Of a stretch of DNA of 64,000 bases, positions 27,894-36,874 are shown in pieces (within the stretch, counting starts at the first letter, position 1; each line of letters opens with the position of its first letter). The stretch is taken from contig NZ_CP104145.1 of NCBI RefSeq assembly GCF_025200715.1, positions 310,001-374,000 on the forward strand. The letters run 5' to 3'. The notes beneath the pieces are model-generated. The model made no database searches and was not told where the DNA came from. It was given only the letters and a program-made list of their open reading frames with translations. Position numbers and translations under genes: made by a program. Source of the stretch: Rhizobium sullae. GTDB taxonomy: Bacteria > Pseudomonadota > Alphaproteobacteria > Rhizobiales > Rhizobiaceae.

Positions 27894-28966
27894 CAACCTT
27901 CTCCCGCAATCTTCACGAGATCGTTGTCCGACAGAAAAGCTCCGCCCGACGTCACCACTCTCGCCGAGAAGTCTATGCCGGACACGATCTCGACTTCGCC
28001 GTCGATGCGGCGGCCGGTCTCGACCCGCACCCGTCTTACCCGCTTGTCCTCGCCGGCCGTGAAGACATAGTTTATCCCGTCACGGAAAACGATCGCCGTC
28101 TCCGGAACCGTCAGCGCCGGCGTGGTTGTCAGTTCGATGGTGCCGGTGACGTAAAGACCGGTGCGCGGCTGAACATCCTGGGGAAGCGCCACATAGACAA
28201 TCGCCCGGCTTGTATTGGTGTTGATCGAAGGTCCGACGAGCCTTACCTTGCCCTGAAGGAGACGTCCGTCCGGCCCGTCGATGTCGACGCTCAATCCTTC
28301 CGAGATGCGTGAAAGGTAACGAGCCGAAACCTCGGCCTGCCATTCGACCCGCTGCTGGCGGACCAGACGAAACAGCTCGGTGCCGGATGAGACGACGGCG
28401 CCGAGTTCGGCTGATCGCGAGGTTATCAGGCCGTCATCGACGGCCGTGACGGTTGTCTGGTCGAGCTTGATCTTCTGGCTGTCGAGTGCCGCCTCTTCGG
28501 ACGCAAGACTTGCCGTTGCCGTCTGTTCGTCGGCGAAATATTCGATAATCTTCTCATCCGAGAGGGCGCCGGAAGAGCGAAGCTGCCGAGCCCGATCCGC
28601 ATTGGCCTTCGCCTTTGTCAGGTTTGCCTGAGCGGTCACGACGGCCGCCTCCTGCTTGCGAAGGTCGGCCAGCACGCTGTCCTGCGACAGCCGGACGAGT
28701 ATCTGCCCCTTCTTAACAACGGAGCCGACCTCAGCCAGGATTTCGGTTACGCGCAGGCCGCTCGTCTCGGAAGCAATAATGGCTTCCTGCCAGGGCTTCA
28801 GCCAGCCGCTTGCGGGAACGGTCTCCGGCCAGTCTCGCTGAGCCGGTGCCACGAGGGAGACGGTAAGGGCAGGTGCCGCGGACTGATCCGTCATGGCGCT
28901 GCGGAGGGGAAGCAGGAGCGTTGCCGCAACAAGAGCGGTAGCGAATACTCCAGGCGGTTTTCTCAA
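27893..28966 (-). CDS. RND efflux periplasmic adaptor (membrane fusion protein)
   Basis: This 357-residue adaptor has an N-terminal hydrophobic segment, a lipoyl-like half (VGSVVKKGQILVRL), and a long helical hairpin (about residues 85-165) rich in Ala and Lys. The beta-barrel and membrane-proximal domains follow. It links the inner pump to the outer-membrane channel. I chose the TTG at 28966 because AAGGAG lies 7 bases upstream; a longer TTG start at 28987 is possible. Its promoter region holds a CpxR-like box array. Confidence 0.88.
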   Translation of the reverse strand: MRKPPGVFATALVAATLLLPLRSAMTDQSAAPALTVSLVAPAQRDWPETVPASGWLKPWQEAIIASETSGLRVTEILAEVGSVVKKGQILVRLSQDSVLADLRKQEAAVVTAQANLTKAKANADRARQLRSSGALSDEKIIEYFADEQTATASLASEEAALDSQKIKLDQTTVTAVDDGLITSRSAELGAVVSSGTELFRLVRQQRVEWQAEVSARYLSRISEGLSVDIDGPDGRLLQGKVRLVGPSINTNTSRAIVYVALPQDVQPRTGLYVTGTIELTTTPALTVPETAIVFRDGINYVFTAGEDKRVRRVRVETGRRIDGEVEIVSGIDFSARVVTSGGAFLSDNDLVKIAGEG

Positions 28967-29101
28967 CGATCCACTCCTTGTGGTCAAAGGCGTTGGTGCC
29001 TTTTCCCGATCTGCGCCGACTCGATGAAGGGTTGCAGCTCATGTGGAGGCACCCGATCCTGGCTCGCGGTGATGTCATGGCAGGATAAGTAACGGGGCGA
29101 A

Positions 29102-29139
29102 CGTTAAGTGCGGTCAAGTTAGTGTTAAGTTAGGTAAAA
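29102..29139 (-). promoter_or_regulatory. CpxR-like direct-repeat box array, copy 1
   Basis: On the minus strand four half-sites follow one another: TTTTAC (29134-29139), CTTAAC (29124-29129), CTTGAC (29113-29118) and TTAACG (29102-29107), with steps of 10, 11 and 11 bases. The same array occurs at 31254 and 32857. Read the other way these are GTAAA-type repeats like the E. coli CpxR box. It lies between the efflux operon and the response-regulator gene and could control both. Confidence 0.75.
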
Positions 29140-29200
29140 CTCGGTCGCGCGGCTGTGTTTGTGCTGTATGGCTCACCAGGATCAATGACGGACGAAGTGA

Positions 29201-29887
29201 ATGAACAAGGTTCTCCTCATCGACGACGATGCCGAGCTGACGACGCTTCTGCAGGAATATCTGCTCGAAGAAGGATATGACGTCGTCACGGATACGGACG
29301 GTCGCGCCGCCATTGCGGCGGCTGCCGGCAATGCGGTCGATATTATCGTGCTCGACATCATGATGCCTCGGATGAACGGGATCGAAGTTCTGCAAAGGAT
29401 CAGGAAGCTCAGCCAGGTTCCTGTGCTGATGCTGACCGCAAGGGGCGATGACGTCGACAGGATATCGGGTCTCAATCTCGGCGCCGACGACTATGTGCCG
29501 AAGCCATGCTCGCCGGGCGAACTTGCGGCGAGACTGCGCGCCATCCTCCGTCGGGTTGGTCAGCCGTCAGCCGGCGCGACGACCGACACGATAAGGGCGG
29601 GAAAACTCGTGATCCATCCGGCCAGCAGGATCGCCGAATGGCGCGGCGAAACCTTGGAACTGACCGGCACGGAATTCAGCCTGCTCGAGGTCCTCGCCCG
29701 CAGCGCCGGCCAGCTCGTGTCGAAGCAGGACATTTCGAAGCGGGCCTTCGGCAAGCCGCTGACCCCGTTCGATCGCCGTATCGACGTCCATATCAGTAGC
29801 GTTCGCCAGAAGCTCGGACTGAGGGAGGATGGACAATCCTGGATCCAGTCCGTTCGCGGCCAGGGCTATCAACTTCTCGTGGACTGA
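29201..29887 (+). CDS. OmpR-family response regulator, CpxR-like
   Basis: This 228-residue regulator has a receiver domain (acidic pocket IDDDAE, phospho-acceptor Asp in VLDIMMP, near residue 51, and Lys in YVPKP) and a winged-helix output domain. The output end (GKPLTPFDRRIDVHISSVRQKLG) is close to CpxR. It lies 3 bases ahead of its sensor kinase gene. The presence of GTAAA-type boxes at three neighbouring promoters, as bound by CpxR in E. coli, supports the CpxR comparison. Confidence 0.92.
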   Translation: MNKVLLIDDDAELTTLLQEYLLEEGYDVVTDTDGRAAIAAAAGNAVDIIVLDIMMPRMNGIEVLQRIRKLSQVPVLMLTARGDDVDRISGLNLGADDYVPKPCSPGELAARLRAILRRVGQPSAGATTDTIRAGKLVIHPASRIAEWRGETLELTGTEFSLLEVLARSAGQLVSKQDISKRAFGKPLTPFDRRIDVHISSVRQKLGLREDGQSWIQSVRGQGYQLLVD

Positions 29888-29889
29888 CC

Positions 29890-31200
29890 ATGCCCCGACT
29901 TTTCTGGAAGTTCTTCACGACGATCTGGTTGACGATGGCGGCGACTGTGGGCGTGATCTTCCTGCTCGTCATTTTTCTCCAAGGGGTTCCTTTTGCGCGC
30001 GAACTGGAGGAAGAGCGGCGAGCGATCGCCCTGAACCTGACAGCAAACGTGCTCGCGAGAGATGGCGAAGATGCCGCCGCGCATTTCGTGCGCACAAGCC
30101 AAGAGACGCTTCCGCCTGGCCTGACGATCTCCAAAGCCGCGAAAGCCGATGCTTGTGCGGTTCCAAAAGCCGTCGACACAAGATCCGTCCTGAAGGACGG
30201 GGTTTGCTATCAGATTTCCCTGCCGGCCCAAGCGACGTTCACCTTCGAGAACTTCGGCCCGTTCTTGCCCTGGCTCACGATCCTGATTTCGAGCACGATA
30301 TCGGCAGGCGCACTCGCCCGATACCTCATTCGTCCCGTCGTGCATCTGCGTGATGGCTTGAGTGCGCTCGCCAATGGCCGCTTCGATTTCCGCATCGGTG
30401 ACAAGATGGCCGGCCGGAAGGATGAAGTCACCGCGCTTGCGCATGACTTCGATTCCAGTGCCGCCCGGCTTCAGGAGCTGCAGGATGCGCAGCAGAGGCT
30501 GTTCCATGACGTGTCCCATGAGCTGCGTTCGCCCTTGTCCCGTCTGCAGGCCGCTGTCGGCGTCCTCCGGCAGAGCCCGGCGAAACTCGGCGCCATGCTG
30601 GACCGCATGGACCGGGAGGTCGAACGGCTGGACGCGCTGGTCGGCGAAGTTCTGACGCTTGCCAGATTGACGGCGGGATCCAGCCGGCCGCTGAAGACGC
30701 ACACTCTTGATGTCATCGAGCTGCTGAACGAAATCCTCGGCGACGCGGCATTCGAAGCCCAGGCACGGGAGGTCTCGATCACAACCAGTGTCGAGGGCAC
30801 CTTCCGCGCCGAGGTCGAAGGTGAGCTGATCTACAGGGCGCTCGAAAACGTCGTCCGCAACGCCCTCAAGTATACGGCCGAGCATTCGCGCATATCAGTG
30901 GCTTGCGAGGCGACGGCCGACCGCCTCAAAATCTGCGTCACGGATCAGGGACCAGGTGTCAGGCGAGACGAACTGGAACGGATCTTCCAGCCGTTCTCAC
31001 GTGGGACAGAGGCTGTGCCAAGAGGCGGATACGGCCTGGGTCTGGCAATCACCAGGCAGGCCATCGAGCGCCACGGCGGGCGTGTGCATGCGTCATTGCC
31101 TGATACCGGTGGCCTGGCAATCACCCTGGAGCTTCCCAGGAAACCGATGCCCTATGGCTTGGCTGACGACCACGCCTGGCGACCACTCGACGAAGCTTGA
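29890..31200 (+). CDS. Sensor histidine kinase, CpxA-like
   Basis: This 436-residue membrane kinase has a first helix (about residues 10-32), a periplasmic sensor region (about 33-120), and a second helix (about 125-150) followed by HAMP. The phospho-acceptor histidine is in HDVSHELRSPLSRLQ. The ATP-binding boxes are N (ENVVRNALKY), G1 (DQGPGV) and G2 (GYGLGLAI). It should sense envelope stress or a pump substrate and phosphorylate the adjacent regulator. The gene starts 2 bases after the regulator stop. Confidence 0.92.
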   Translation: MPRLFWKFFTTIWLTMAATVGVIFLLVIFLQGVPFARELEEERRAIALNLTANVLARDGEDAAAHFVRTSQETLPPGLTISKAAKADACAVPKAVDTRSVLKDGVCYQISLPAQATFTFENFGPFLPWLTILISSTISAGALARYLIRPVVHLRDGLSALANGRFDFRIGDKMAGRKDEVTALAHDFDSSAARLQELQDAQQRLFHDVSHELRSPLSRLQAAVGVLRQSPAKLGAMLDRMDREVERLDALVGEVLTLARLTAGSSRPLKTHTLDVIELLNEILGDAAFEAQAREVSITTSVEGTFRAEVEGELIYRALENVVRNALKYTAEHSRISVACEATADRLKICVTDQGPGVRRDELERIFQPFSRGTEAVPRGGYGLGLAITRQAIERHGGRVHASLPDTGGLAITLELPRKPMPYGLADDHAWRPLDEA

Positions 31201-31253
31201 GGCGGTGGTGGACGAGGCCGCGCAGCTCGGTGGAATCGAGACGTGCAACCAGA

Positions 31254-31291
31254 CTTTACCTAACTTTACAGTGTCTTTACCGCCATTAACG
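31254..31291 (+). promoter_or_regulatory. CpxR-like direct-repeat box array, copy 2
   Basis: Three exact CTTTAC repeats (31254, 31264 and 31275) plus TTAACG at 31286 give the same 10-11-11 spacing as copy 1. It lies 50 bases ahead of the outer-membrane channel gene. About 90 bases, including this array and the leader to the start codon, are nearly duplicated at 32857-32948. Confidence 0.8.
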
Positions 31292-31340
31292 TTGGCGCCG
31301 CTAAGCCTGAACCTACGATCCCGGTTCAGAAAGCTCGCCA

Positions 31341-32795
31341 GTGACTCCGTCGCTCTGCACAAGAATACCATCCCTCCGCTACGCCACATCGGCACTCACG
31401 CTTCTGTTGGCAGGCTGCGTCAGCGGCCCGGATCACGTCCCCCCACAGACGCCGCTTCCTGCTAAATTCAAAGAGGGTGGTGGCAAGAGCCACGGCGATG
31501 TCGTGACGGCGCAGTGGTGGACGGCCTATCGTGACGAACAGCTCGACAGCCTGGTGGCTCAGGGCCTCAGCGAGAACCTCGATGTGCTGCAGGCGATCGA
31601 GAGCATCAACGCGGCCTCCGCCAATGTCACGGTTGCCGGGGCCGGCGGTCTGCCGAGCCTCTATGTCGACGCATCGCACACTGTGTCGGGTGAGAAGGGT
31701 TCTGAGCGTACGACGATCGGCACCACGAATACGACAGGCGGCGAGGCCAGCCTTTCATGGCTGCTCGATCTCTTCGGCCAGTACCGTCGCTCTAGAGAGA
31801 GCGCAATCGCCTCGCTTGGGGCCGCCTACGCAACGGCCGATGATGCGAAGCTCTCCTTTCTGAAGGACCTCGTCTCGAGCTATGTCGACGCCCGCTATTA
31901 TCAGCAGCGCGTCGCGCTTTCGAAGGCGAATTTGAAATCCCGTCAGGAGACCTACGAACTCACGCAGCTGCAGCTCAAGGCAGGTGCGGCCTCTCGTCTT
32001 GACGTCGTTCAGGCCGAAGGCCTTGTTCGGTCAACGAAGGCAGATATCCCCGGCCTCGAACAGAGCTTTACCGTTTCGGCCCACCACATCGCCTTGCTCC
32101 TCGGGATGCCGGCGGCCTCGCTGATGAATGAGCTGCAGAGGAGTGCGGGCCAGCCGGTCTTCCGCGGCGACATTCGAGCCGGCATTCCGGCCGATCTCAT
32201 CCGCAACCGTCCCGATATCCGCAAGGCCGAACGCGATCTAGCGGCGGCCGTTGCCGATATCGGCGCTGCCGAAGCCCAGCTCTACCCGTCGATCTCCCTA
32301 TCCGGGTCGATCTCGCCGAGCTGGGTCAAATCATCCGGTGCCAGCGGTGGAACCCTGACCAGTTGGTCCTTCGGACCGACGCTCAACCTGCCGATCTTCG
32401 ATGGCGGCAAATTGCGTGCGAATGTCGACATCGAAAAATCCGATGCCAAAACCCAATATCTCGCCTGGAAAGCGGCGGTGCTGAATGGGGTCGAAGAGGT
32501 GGAAAACGCCCTGTCGGCCGTTCGCCATGACGCGCAGACGTTGGAGCCGCTACGCAGACAGGTGGAAACCGCCCAGGAAGCGCTCGCGCTTTCAACGACG
32601 AGCTATACAGACGGCGCCTCGTCGCTGCTTGATGTCCTGGACGCGCAACGATCCGTCTCCGATGCTCAGGCAAGCCTCGCAGCCACCGTGCAGCAAGTTG
32701 CTAAGGATTATGTGGATCTTTATGTCGCCGTGGGTGCCGGCTATCTGTCCCGACAAGCGCCTGTCGCTTCCGAGCGAGCGGCGAAGTCGGGCTGA
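31341..32795 (+). CDS. RND efflux outer-membrane channel lipoprotein (OprM/NodT type)
   Basis: This 484-residue TolC-like lipoprotein has a signal peptide with lipobox LAGC. Two tandem OEP repeats follow (NLKSRQETYELTQLQLKAGAASRLDVVQAE and the later SLLDVLDAQRSVSDAQ). It should complete the tripartite pump with the proteins encoded at 24747-28966. The start is GTG at 31341; it aligns exactly with the ATG of the next gene in the duplicated leader, which supports it despite a weak ribosome-binding site. Confidence 0.92.
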   Translation: MTPSLCTRIPSLRYATSALTLLLAGCVSGPDHVPPQTPLPAKFKEGGGKSHGDVVTAQWWTAYRDEQLDSLVAQGLSENLDVLQAIESINAASANVTVAGAGGLPSLYVDASHTVSGEKGSERTTIGTTNTTGGEASLSWLLDLFGQYRRSRESAIASLGAAYATADDAKLSFLKDLVSSYVDARYYQQRVALSKANLKSRQETYELTQLQLKAGAASRLDVVQAEGLVRSTKADIPGLEQSFTVSAHHIALLLGMPAASLMNELQRSAGQPVFRGDIRAGIPADLIRNRPDIRKAERDLAAAVADIGAAEAQLYPSISLSGSISPSWVKSSGASGGTLTSWSFGPTLNLPIFDGGKLRANVDIEKSDAKTQYLAWKAAVLNGVEEVENALSAVRHDAQTLEPLRRQVETAQEALALSTTSYTDGASSLLDVLDAQRSVSDAQASLAATVQQVAKDYVDLYVAVGAGYLSRQAPVASERAAKSG

Positions 32796-32856
32796 TGGAC
32801 CACCTGGCCACCCGCGGTGCAAGGCAAACGGCGCCTGCGGACCTTGGATTTCACGA

Positions 32857-32894
32857 TTTTACTCAACTTTACACAGGCTTTACAGCCATTAACG
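32857..32894 (+). promoter_or_regulatory. CpxR-like direct-repeat box array, copy 3
   Basis: TTTTAC (32857), CTTTAC (32867), CTTTAC (32878) and TTAACG (32889) repeat the 10-11-11 pattern. The leader that follows (GGCGTCTC to GCCAATG) matches the leader of the 31341 gene closely, so the whole promoter was duplicated or is under strong constraint. Confidence 0.8.
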
Positions 32895-32943
32895 TTGGCG
32901 TCTCTAAAACAGAACCCACAGTCCCGGTTCAAAAGATTCGCCA

Positions 32944-33783
32944 ATGACCTTCAACGTTCAAGCAGTGGAAATTCCCGTGCAGGCGGCAATCTGCGCCGTC
33001 CTCTTCGCTTCGCTCTCCTCCTGCGCAAACGTCCCCTTACAGGAAGGGACGTCCCTTGGATCCTACACGGGAATGGTGGCATCGGGCGGCTCTCTGACCA
33101 AGGCGAAATTGCGCGTGAATTCGCCGGTCGTACTCGCCGCGCAGACAGTGCGCATCGTTCCCACCACGGTGGAAAGTGCTCGCGGCTCCTTCGACGCCAA
33201 AGACCTGGCACTCCTGACCAACGCCGTCGACCGGGCGCTGTGTATGGGCCTCAGCAATCGGTTCAAGGTCATGGGTCTAAACCAGCCGGCGGACCTCGTT
33301 GTCCACGCGATGGTCACCGACATCGTCGCGACGAACCAGGCGATCGCCGCGACCTCCACTGTCGCCACGCTCGGCGCTTCTGTGGCTCACGTTCCAATCC
33401 CGAGGATTCCGATCGGTCTCGGCGGTTTGTCGGCAGAAGCCGAAGCGGTCGGCCAGGACGGTTCTCAGCAGGCCGCGATGATCTGGTCACGCGGCGCGAA
33501 CATGGTGACGACAAAGGCACGGATATCCGCGGTCGGGGATGCCTATTCCCTTTCATCAGCATTCGGCGCCGATTTCAGCCGCATGCTGGTGAAGGGTCAG
33601 GACCCGTTCAAGGGAACGTCGTCCACCCGGTTGATGCAAAAGATCAAGGCGGCATTCGGCAGCGAGCCGAAATACGATGCCTGCAAGGCATTTGGAGCTG
33701 CGCCCGGTATCAAAGGGGCGGTCGCCAGTCAGTTCGGTTTGCCGCCAAGCTGGAGCGACAAGGGTGCGACGGCCTCTCAATAG
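32944..33783 (+). CDS. DUF3313-like lipoprotein
   Basis: This 279-residue lipoprotein has a signal peptide with lipobox LSSC at about residue 27. The body resembles DUF3313 outer-membrane lipoproteins (function unknown), including the repeated small-residue region ATSTVATLGAS. It has its own CpxR-like promoter, so it probably belongs to the same envelope-stress or efflux regulon. The ATG at 32944 lies at the same distance from its box as the GTG of the channel gene. Confidence 0.75.
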   Translation: MTFNVQAVEIPVQAAICAVLFASLSSCANVPLQEGTSLGSYTGMVASGGSLTKAKLRVNSPVVLAAQTVRIVPTTVESARGSFDAKDLALLTNAVDRALCMGLSNRFKVMGLNQPADLVVHAMVTDIVATNQAIAATSTVATLGASVAHVPIPRIPIGLGGLSAEAEAVGQDGSQQAAMIWSRGANMVTTKARISAVGDAYSLSSAFGADFSRMLVKGQDPFKGTSSTRLMQKIKAAFGSEPKYDACKAFGAAPGIKGAVASQFGLPPSWSDKGATASQ

Positions 33784-33858
33784 CTGCCGACAGTCCTCAA
33801 TCACCCGCAGCGCCGGCGACTGCGGTACTTCAGCAAACAATCATGAAAGGACATCGAC

Positions 33859-34215
33859 ATGAAGAGATATCTACGATTTGCGGGGGCGGTCATCGCAGTT
33901 CTTGCGGCGAGTCCGTCGTCCTCAGCGCAGGAACAGTTCCTGCCGTCTGAGAAGGCCGCCGAAATCCTTGCCGATGGAGCGCCCTGGTCGGCACTTGCGC
34001 CGGATGGCAAGACTCTCAAATTCACTCTGAAGAAAGACGGCACCGGAAGCATTCGCGGCCCGTTGCCATTCACGCTCTCCATCACCTGGACGGTCAAGGA
34101 CGACGCGATGTGCATATCCGGCAAGATGGGCACACGATGCCTTCGATTCCGGTCGGTTCCCGGCGGACTTCAGGGATGGGACGGTGAAAAACCGGACCTG
34201 AAGTTTAGCCGTTGA
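33859..34215 (+). CDS. Small secreted protein of unknown function
   Basis: This 118-residue protein has a clear Sec signal peptide (cleavage likely after SSSAQ, near residue 24) and a mature region with two cysteines (AMCIS and TRCLRF) that could form a disulfide. No family was recognised. GAAAGGA precedes the ATG. It follows the lipoprotein gene by 75 bases and may be co-transcribed with it. Confidence 0.65.
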   Translation: MKRYLRFAGAVIAVLAASPSSSAQEQFLPSEKAAEILADGAPWSALAPDGKTLKFTLKKDGTGSIRGPLPFTLSITWTVKDDAMCISGKMGTRCLRFRSVPGGLQGWDGEKPDLKFSR

Positions 34216-34296
34216 TGGCAAGCCTGCCTCTGTGGCGCGTAACGAAGTTCAGGAAACAGATCACGCTTTTGAACGGCGTGGGTATGAGGAAGACTG

Positions 34297-34593
34297 ATGA
34301 AATATCTCCGGATGTTCACCGCGATCTCGTTGCTGCTGGCAGTGCAATCGGCTGCCATGGCGCAAGTTGGGCCGCCCATTCCATCAATTCCAGGTCCTCT
34401 AGGGCCGCCACCGTTTGTCATGCCTCCTCCGCCTCCTCCGCCTCCTCCGCCGCCAGCTGAGGACTATTCGATCCGATATGACGGAAGACATTATGACTGG
34501 TGCGCGCGCCGTTATCGGTCGTATTCAGCCTATGATAATAGTTTTCAGCCCTACGGGGGCTCGCGCAGACAATGCTACTCCCCCTACAATTGA
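34297..34593 (+). CDS. BA14K-family secreted protein
   Basis: This 98-residue protein has a signal peptide (to about residue 22), a proline-rich linker with an unbroken run of prolines, and a C-terminal BA14K motif ([15 protein letters not shown] and a final RRQC). BA14K proteins are alphaproteobacterial lectin-like envelope proteins known from Brucella. Two cysteines bracket the motif. GAGGAAGA precedes the ATG. Confidence 0.85.
   Translation: MKYLRMFTAISLLLAVQSAAMAQVGPPIPSIPGPLGPPPFVMPPPPPPPPPPPAEDYSIRYDGRHYDWCARRYRSYSAYDNSFQPYGGSRRQCYSPYN
34423..34454 (+). repeat. Proline-codon tandem repeat (CCTCCTCCG)n
   Basis: Three and a half copies of the 9-base unit CCTCCTCCG encode the polyproline linker of the BA14K protein. 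Copy number changes here would keep frame, changing linker length. Confidence 0.8.
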
Positions 34594-34629
34594 GTTGGCA
34601 CGGCTCTCGCTTCGTTGGTGCGGTTTGCC

Positions 34630-34889
34630 CTATCGGCCTGATATCTCCGGGATGCGGCTCGCGAGCTTGAGATGTGGCAGGTCCAGCATGCGTCCGTCGA
34701 GCTGAATGACGCCTGCGTCGGGTCTGGCGGCAAAGGCGGCGGCCACTTTCCGCCCCGGCGATTTCGGATGAATCCGGCGTGAAGGCGTGATTGATCACTT
34801 CGACCTGGCTGGGTGGATGGCCATCACGCTGGAAAAGCCGTCGCGCCGCGGCATCGGGAGGGGAGTTCGAGCGACGCAGCTCCATCGCC
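34630..34889 (-). pseudogene. CitE/HpcH-type acyl-CoA lyase fragment
   Basis: The minus strand reads GHPPSQVEVINHAFTP and then, after a frame change, AAAFAARPDAGVIQLDGRMLD with PHLKLASRIPE and a stop. These are the C-terminal blocks of CitE-like lyases (malyl- or citramalyl-CoA lyases). The N-terminal two-thirds, including the metal-binding residues, is absent. It abuts a truncated MaoC gene, so a deletion fused the two. Confidence 0.7.
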
Positions 34890-35204
34890 TCAGTTTCCAT
34901 GCAGGGTATCACCTATGAAGACGGGCTTCGGCATCGTCACCGTGTCATAGCCGAGATCGGCGACGAGCGCGCCGAGCGTGATGTCGCCGACCGAAAGGCC
35001 GACGGTGAGCGCAAAGGTGAAGGTGCCGTTTACGATGATCCGGCCGAATTCGGCGCCGGCCGCATAGTCGGCATCGAGATGCAGCGGTTGCGGATTGTGA
35101 GAGAGCGTCGTGAAGAGCAGCTTGTCGGCCTTGGTGACCGTGCGGCGGATGTCGTGGGCTATGCGGTCGCCGACCGTCCTCTCGTCGAAATAACGGCCGG
35201 CCAT
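34890..35204 (-). pseudogene. Truncated MaoC-family acyl-CoA hydratase
   Basis: This 104-residue frame begins with MAGRYFDERTVGD and contains the hot-dog hydratase motif HNPQPLHLDADYA (catalytic Asp and His region) and GLSVGDITLG. It stops after KPVFIGDTLHGN, whereas full-length relatives run about 45 residues further. The ATG overlaps the stop of the carboxylase remnant upstream. It may still be translated, but as a shortened protein. Confidence 0.7.
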
Positions 35205-36000
35205 CAATTCTGCTCCTTCACAATGCTGACGATCAGCTGGTTTTCCGGGACCCTGACCCCGAGGAAACCTGCAATTTTTCGACGATGCCGTCGAAGGGCG
35301 CACGCAGCGAATGATCCATTTTCATCGCTTCGACTGTCAGCAGGCGGTCCCCCTTGGCGACACGATTGCCTTCGGCGACATCCACCGAAATGACGAGGCC
35401 GGGCATGGGCGAAAGGATCGCGCCATCGCTGGCACTCTGACTTGCCTCGACTTCGTTTGCGATGGGCAGGCTGATCGGCCAGGCATTGCCGGCGTCGAAA
35501 AGCATCGTCGTTTCACCGATCGTGACGGCATTTGCCTCAAGCTTCGGACCTGATTGCCCCCGAAGGAGGTGATCGCCGATACTGACGCGCACTCTATTAT
35601 CATCCAGGCCGGCGATGCGGAACTCGGCAAGCGCGGACCAGGGAAGCCATCCGTATTTCTCGAAACCACAGTAGCCGCGGTGTCGATCGCGGCTTTGCTC
35701 GGCGCCGTCCCCACAAGCCTATCGCCATGGCGGTCGAGGTAGCCGGTATCGGACTCAGCAGCGCAAAAATCCGGATCGACGGCGATGCGGGCAAGCAGGC
35801 CGGCATTGGATGTGACCGGCCAGACCTCGATGCCGGCACACGCGGCTGCGAGCTTCGAAAGTGCGGCGTCGCGGTTCGGCCCATACGCAACGATCTTGGC
35901 AATCATCGGGTCATAGAAGGCGGGGACTTCATCCCCTTGCTCGACGCCGCCATCGACAAGGATTGTTTCTGGCAGTCGCAGAGGGCCGGGTGACGCCAGG
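35204..36000 (-). pseudogene. Biotin-dependent acyl-CoA carboxylase alpha subunit, C-terminal remnant
   Basis: Blocks of a biotin carboxylase/carrier chain appear in several frames. Near 35990 down to 35890 it reads LRLPETILVDGGVEQGDEVPAFYDPMIAK. Next come the middle segment around 35600-35900 and the biotinylation site VEAMKMDHS at about 35330. Another frame then ends in PENQLIVSIVKEQN and a stop at 35204-35206. At least two frameshifts break it, and the ATP-grasp half is gone. In relatives, this subunit precedes maoC and citE in leucine or dicarboxylate operons. Confidence 0.75.
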
Positions 36001-36359
36001 GGTCTGGACCGCCGGGGCGATAGTGGTTATCTGCAGGGCTTGTTGCGATGCTGAAAACGTCGCCGAAACATCACCGCAGACACCCAAGGCCTCTCAAAGT
36101 GAAAAAAGTCCAGCGCAGCTTTGCCGTCGAGTATAGATCTGGTCGGCGAAAACTCAATTCCAATCCGAACTCGATCTGGGGAGACGTGGATCTCAAGTCC
36201 GTTGCGCAGGATCTGCAGGACGAGGCAATGCCATTCCTGCCGGAAACTTCCCAGGTTGGCAGCACCGGAATGTCTTTCGCCGGAGAACAACAGGCGGCGG
36301 CGTTGTTGACACCGCCGATTGAGCAGGAGACAAATGCATCGGCCTTACAGGAGACCATA
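36001..36359. other. Intergenic region upstream of the first SyrB-like gene
   Basis: No gene is assigned here. An in-frame extension of the following gene up to 36048 exists, but lacks a good ribosome-binding site and family resemblance. Confidence 0.4.
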
Positions 36360-36743
36360 ATGGCCGACGACAACAATACGATGACTGACGCCGAGACGCC
36401 GGCCGTAGCGGCGCCCGCACCGAAGAAGGAGCGCAAACCTCGCGCCAGGAAGGCGGCGCCTGAGACGGCCTCAGCCGCAGTTTCGGCGCAGCCGGCAGCG
36501 GCTTCGAATGCCGCAGCTGGAAAGCCGAAGAGAGGACGCAAGGCAAAGTCTGACGAGGGTGTGACAAGCGTCAAACGTGCTCCGAAGGCCGTGCAGGCAG
36601 CGACCGCACCGTCGGTGGCGGCAGTCGATGAGTTTGCGGATCTTCTGCAGCTGGAAGAGGAAAACCAAAGACTGCGCAAGCTGCTGGCCGAGAAGCTCCG
36701 TGCTGAAAATGCCGATCTGCGAAAGCGGCTCAACCTCGGTTGA
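36360..36743 (+). CDS. SyrB-like regulatory protein
   Basis: This 127-residue protein has an Ala/Pro/Lys-rich basic N-terminal region (PKKERKPRARKAA and KPKRGRKAKS) and a C-terminal leucine-zipper-like coiled coil (FADLLQLEEENQRLRKLLAEKL and AENADLRKRL). The tail is close to that of Sinorhizobium SyrB, a repressor-type factor affecting symbiotic genes. The central block usually seen in SyrB-like proteins appears absent. I chose the ATG at 36360 because AGGAGACC lies just upstream. It likely acts as a DNA- or protein-binding dimer. Confidence 0.7.
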   Translation: MADDNNTMTDAETPAVAAPAPKKERKPRARKAAPETASAAVSAQPAAASNAAAGKPKRGRKAKSDEGVTSVKRAPKAVQAATAPSVAAVDEFADLLQLEEENQRLRKLLAEKLRAENADLRKRLNLG

Positions 36744-36874
36744 TTGGCAGCAGCCGGTCAAGCGCCGGCCGCATTCTCATGCTTATCGAGACGAACATCT
36801 TGGCGGCGGCTAGTCCCGCCGCCAACGCTTTTGCTCGCAGCCTGCATGCGGGGTAGAATACGAGGTCGAATAAA

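Noticed and set aside
36048..36359. N-terminal extension of the SyrB-like protein
   Set aside because: The ATG at 36360 has a good ribosome-binding site and the family resemblance starts there.
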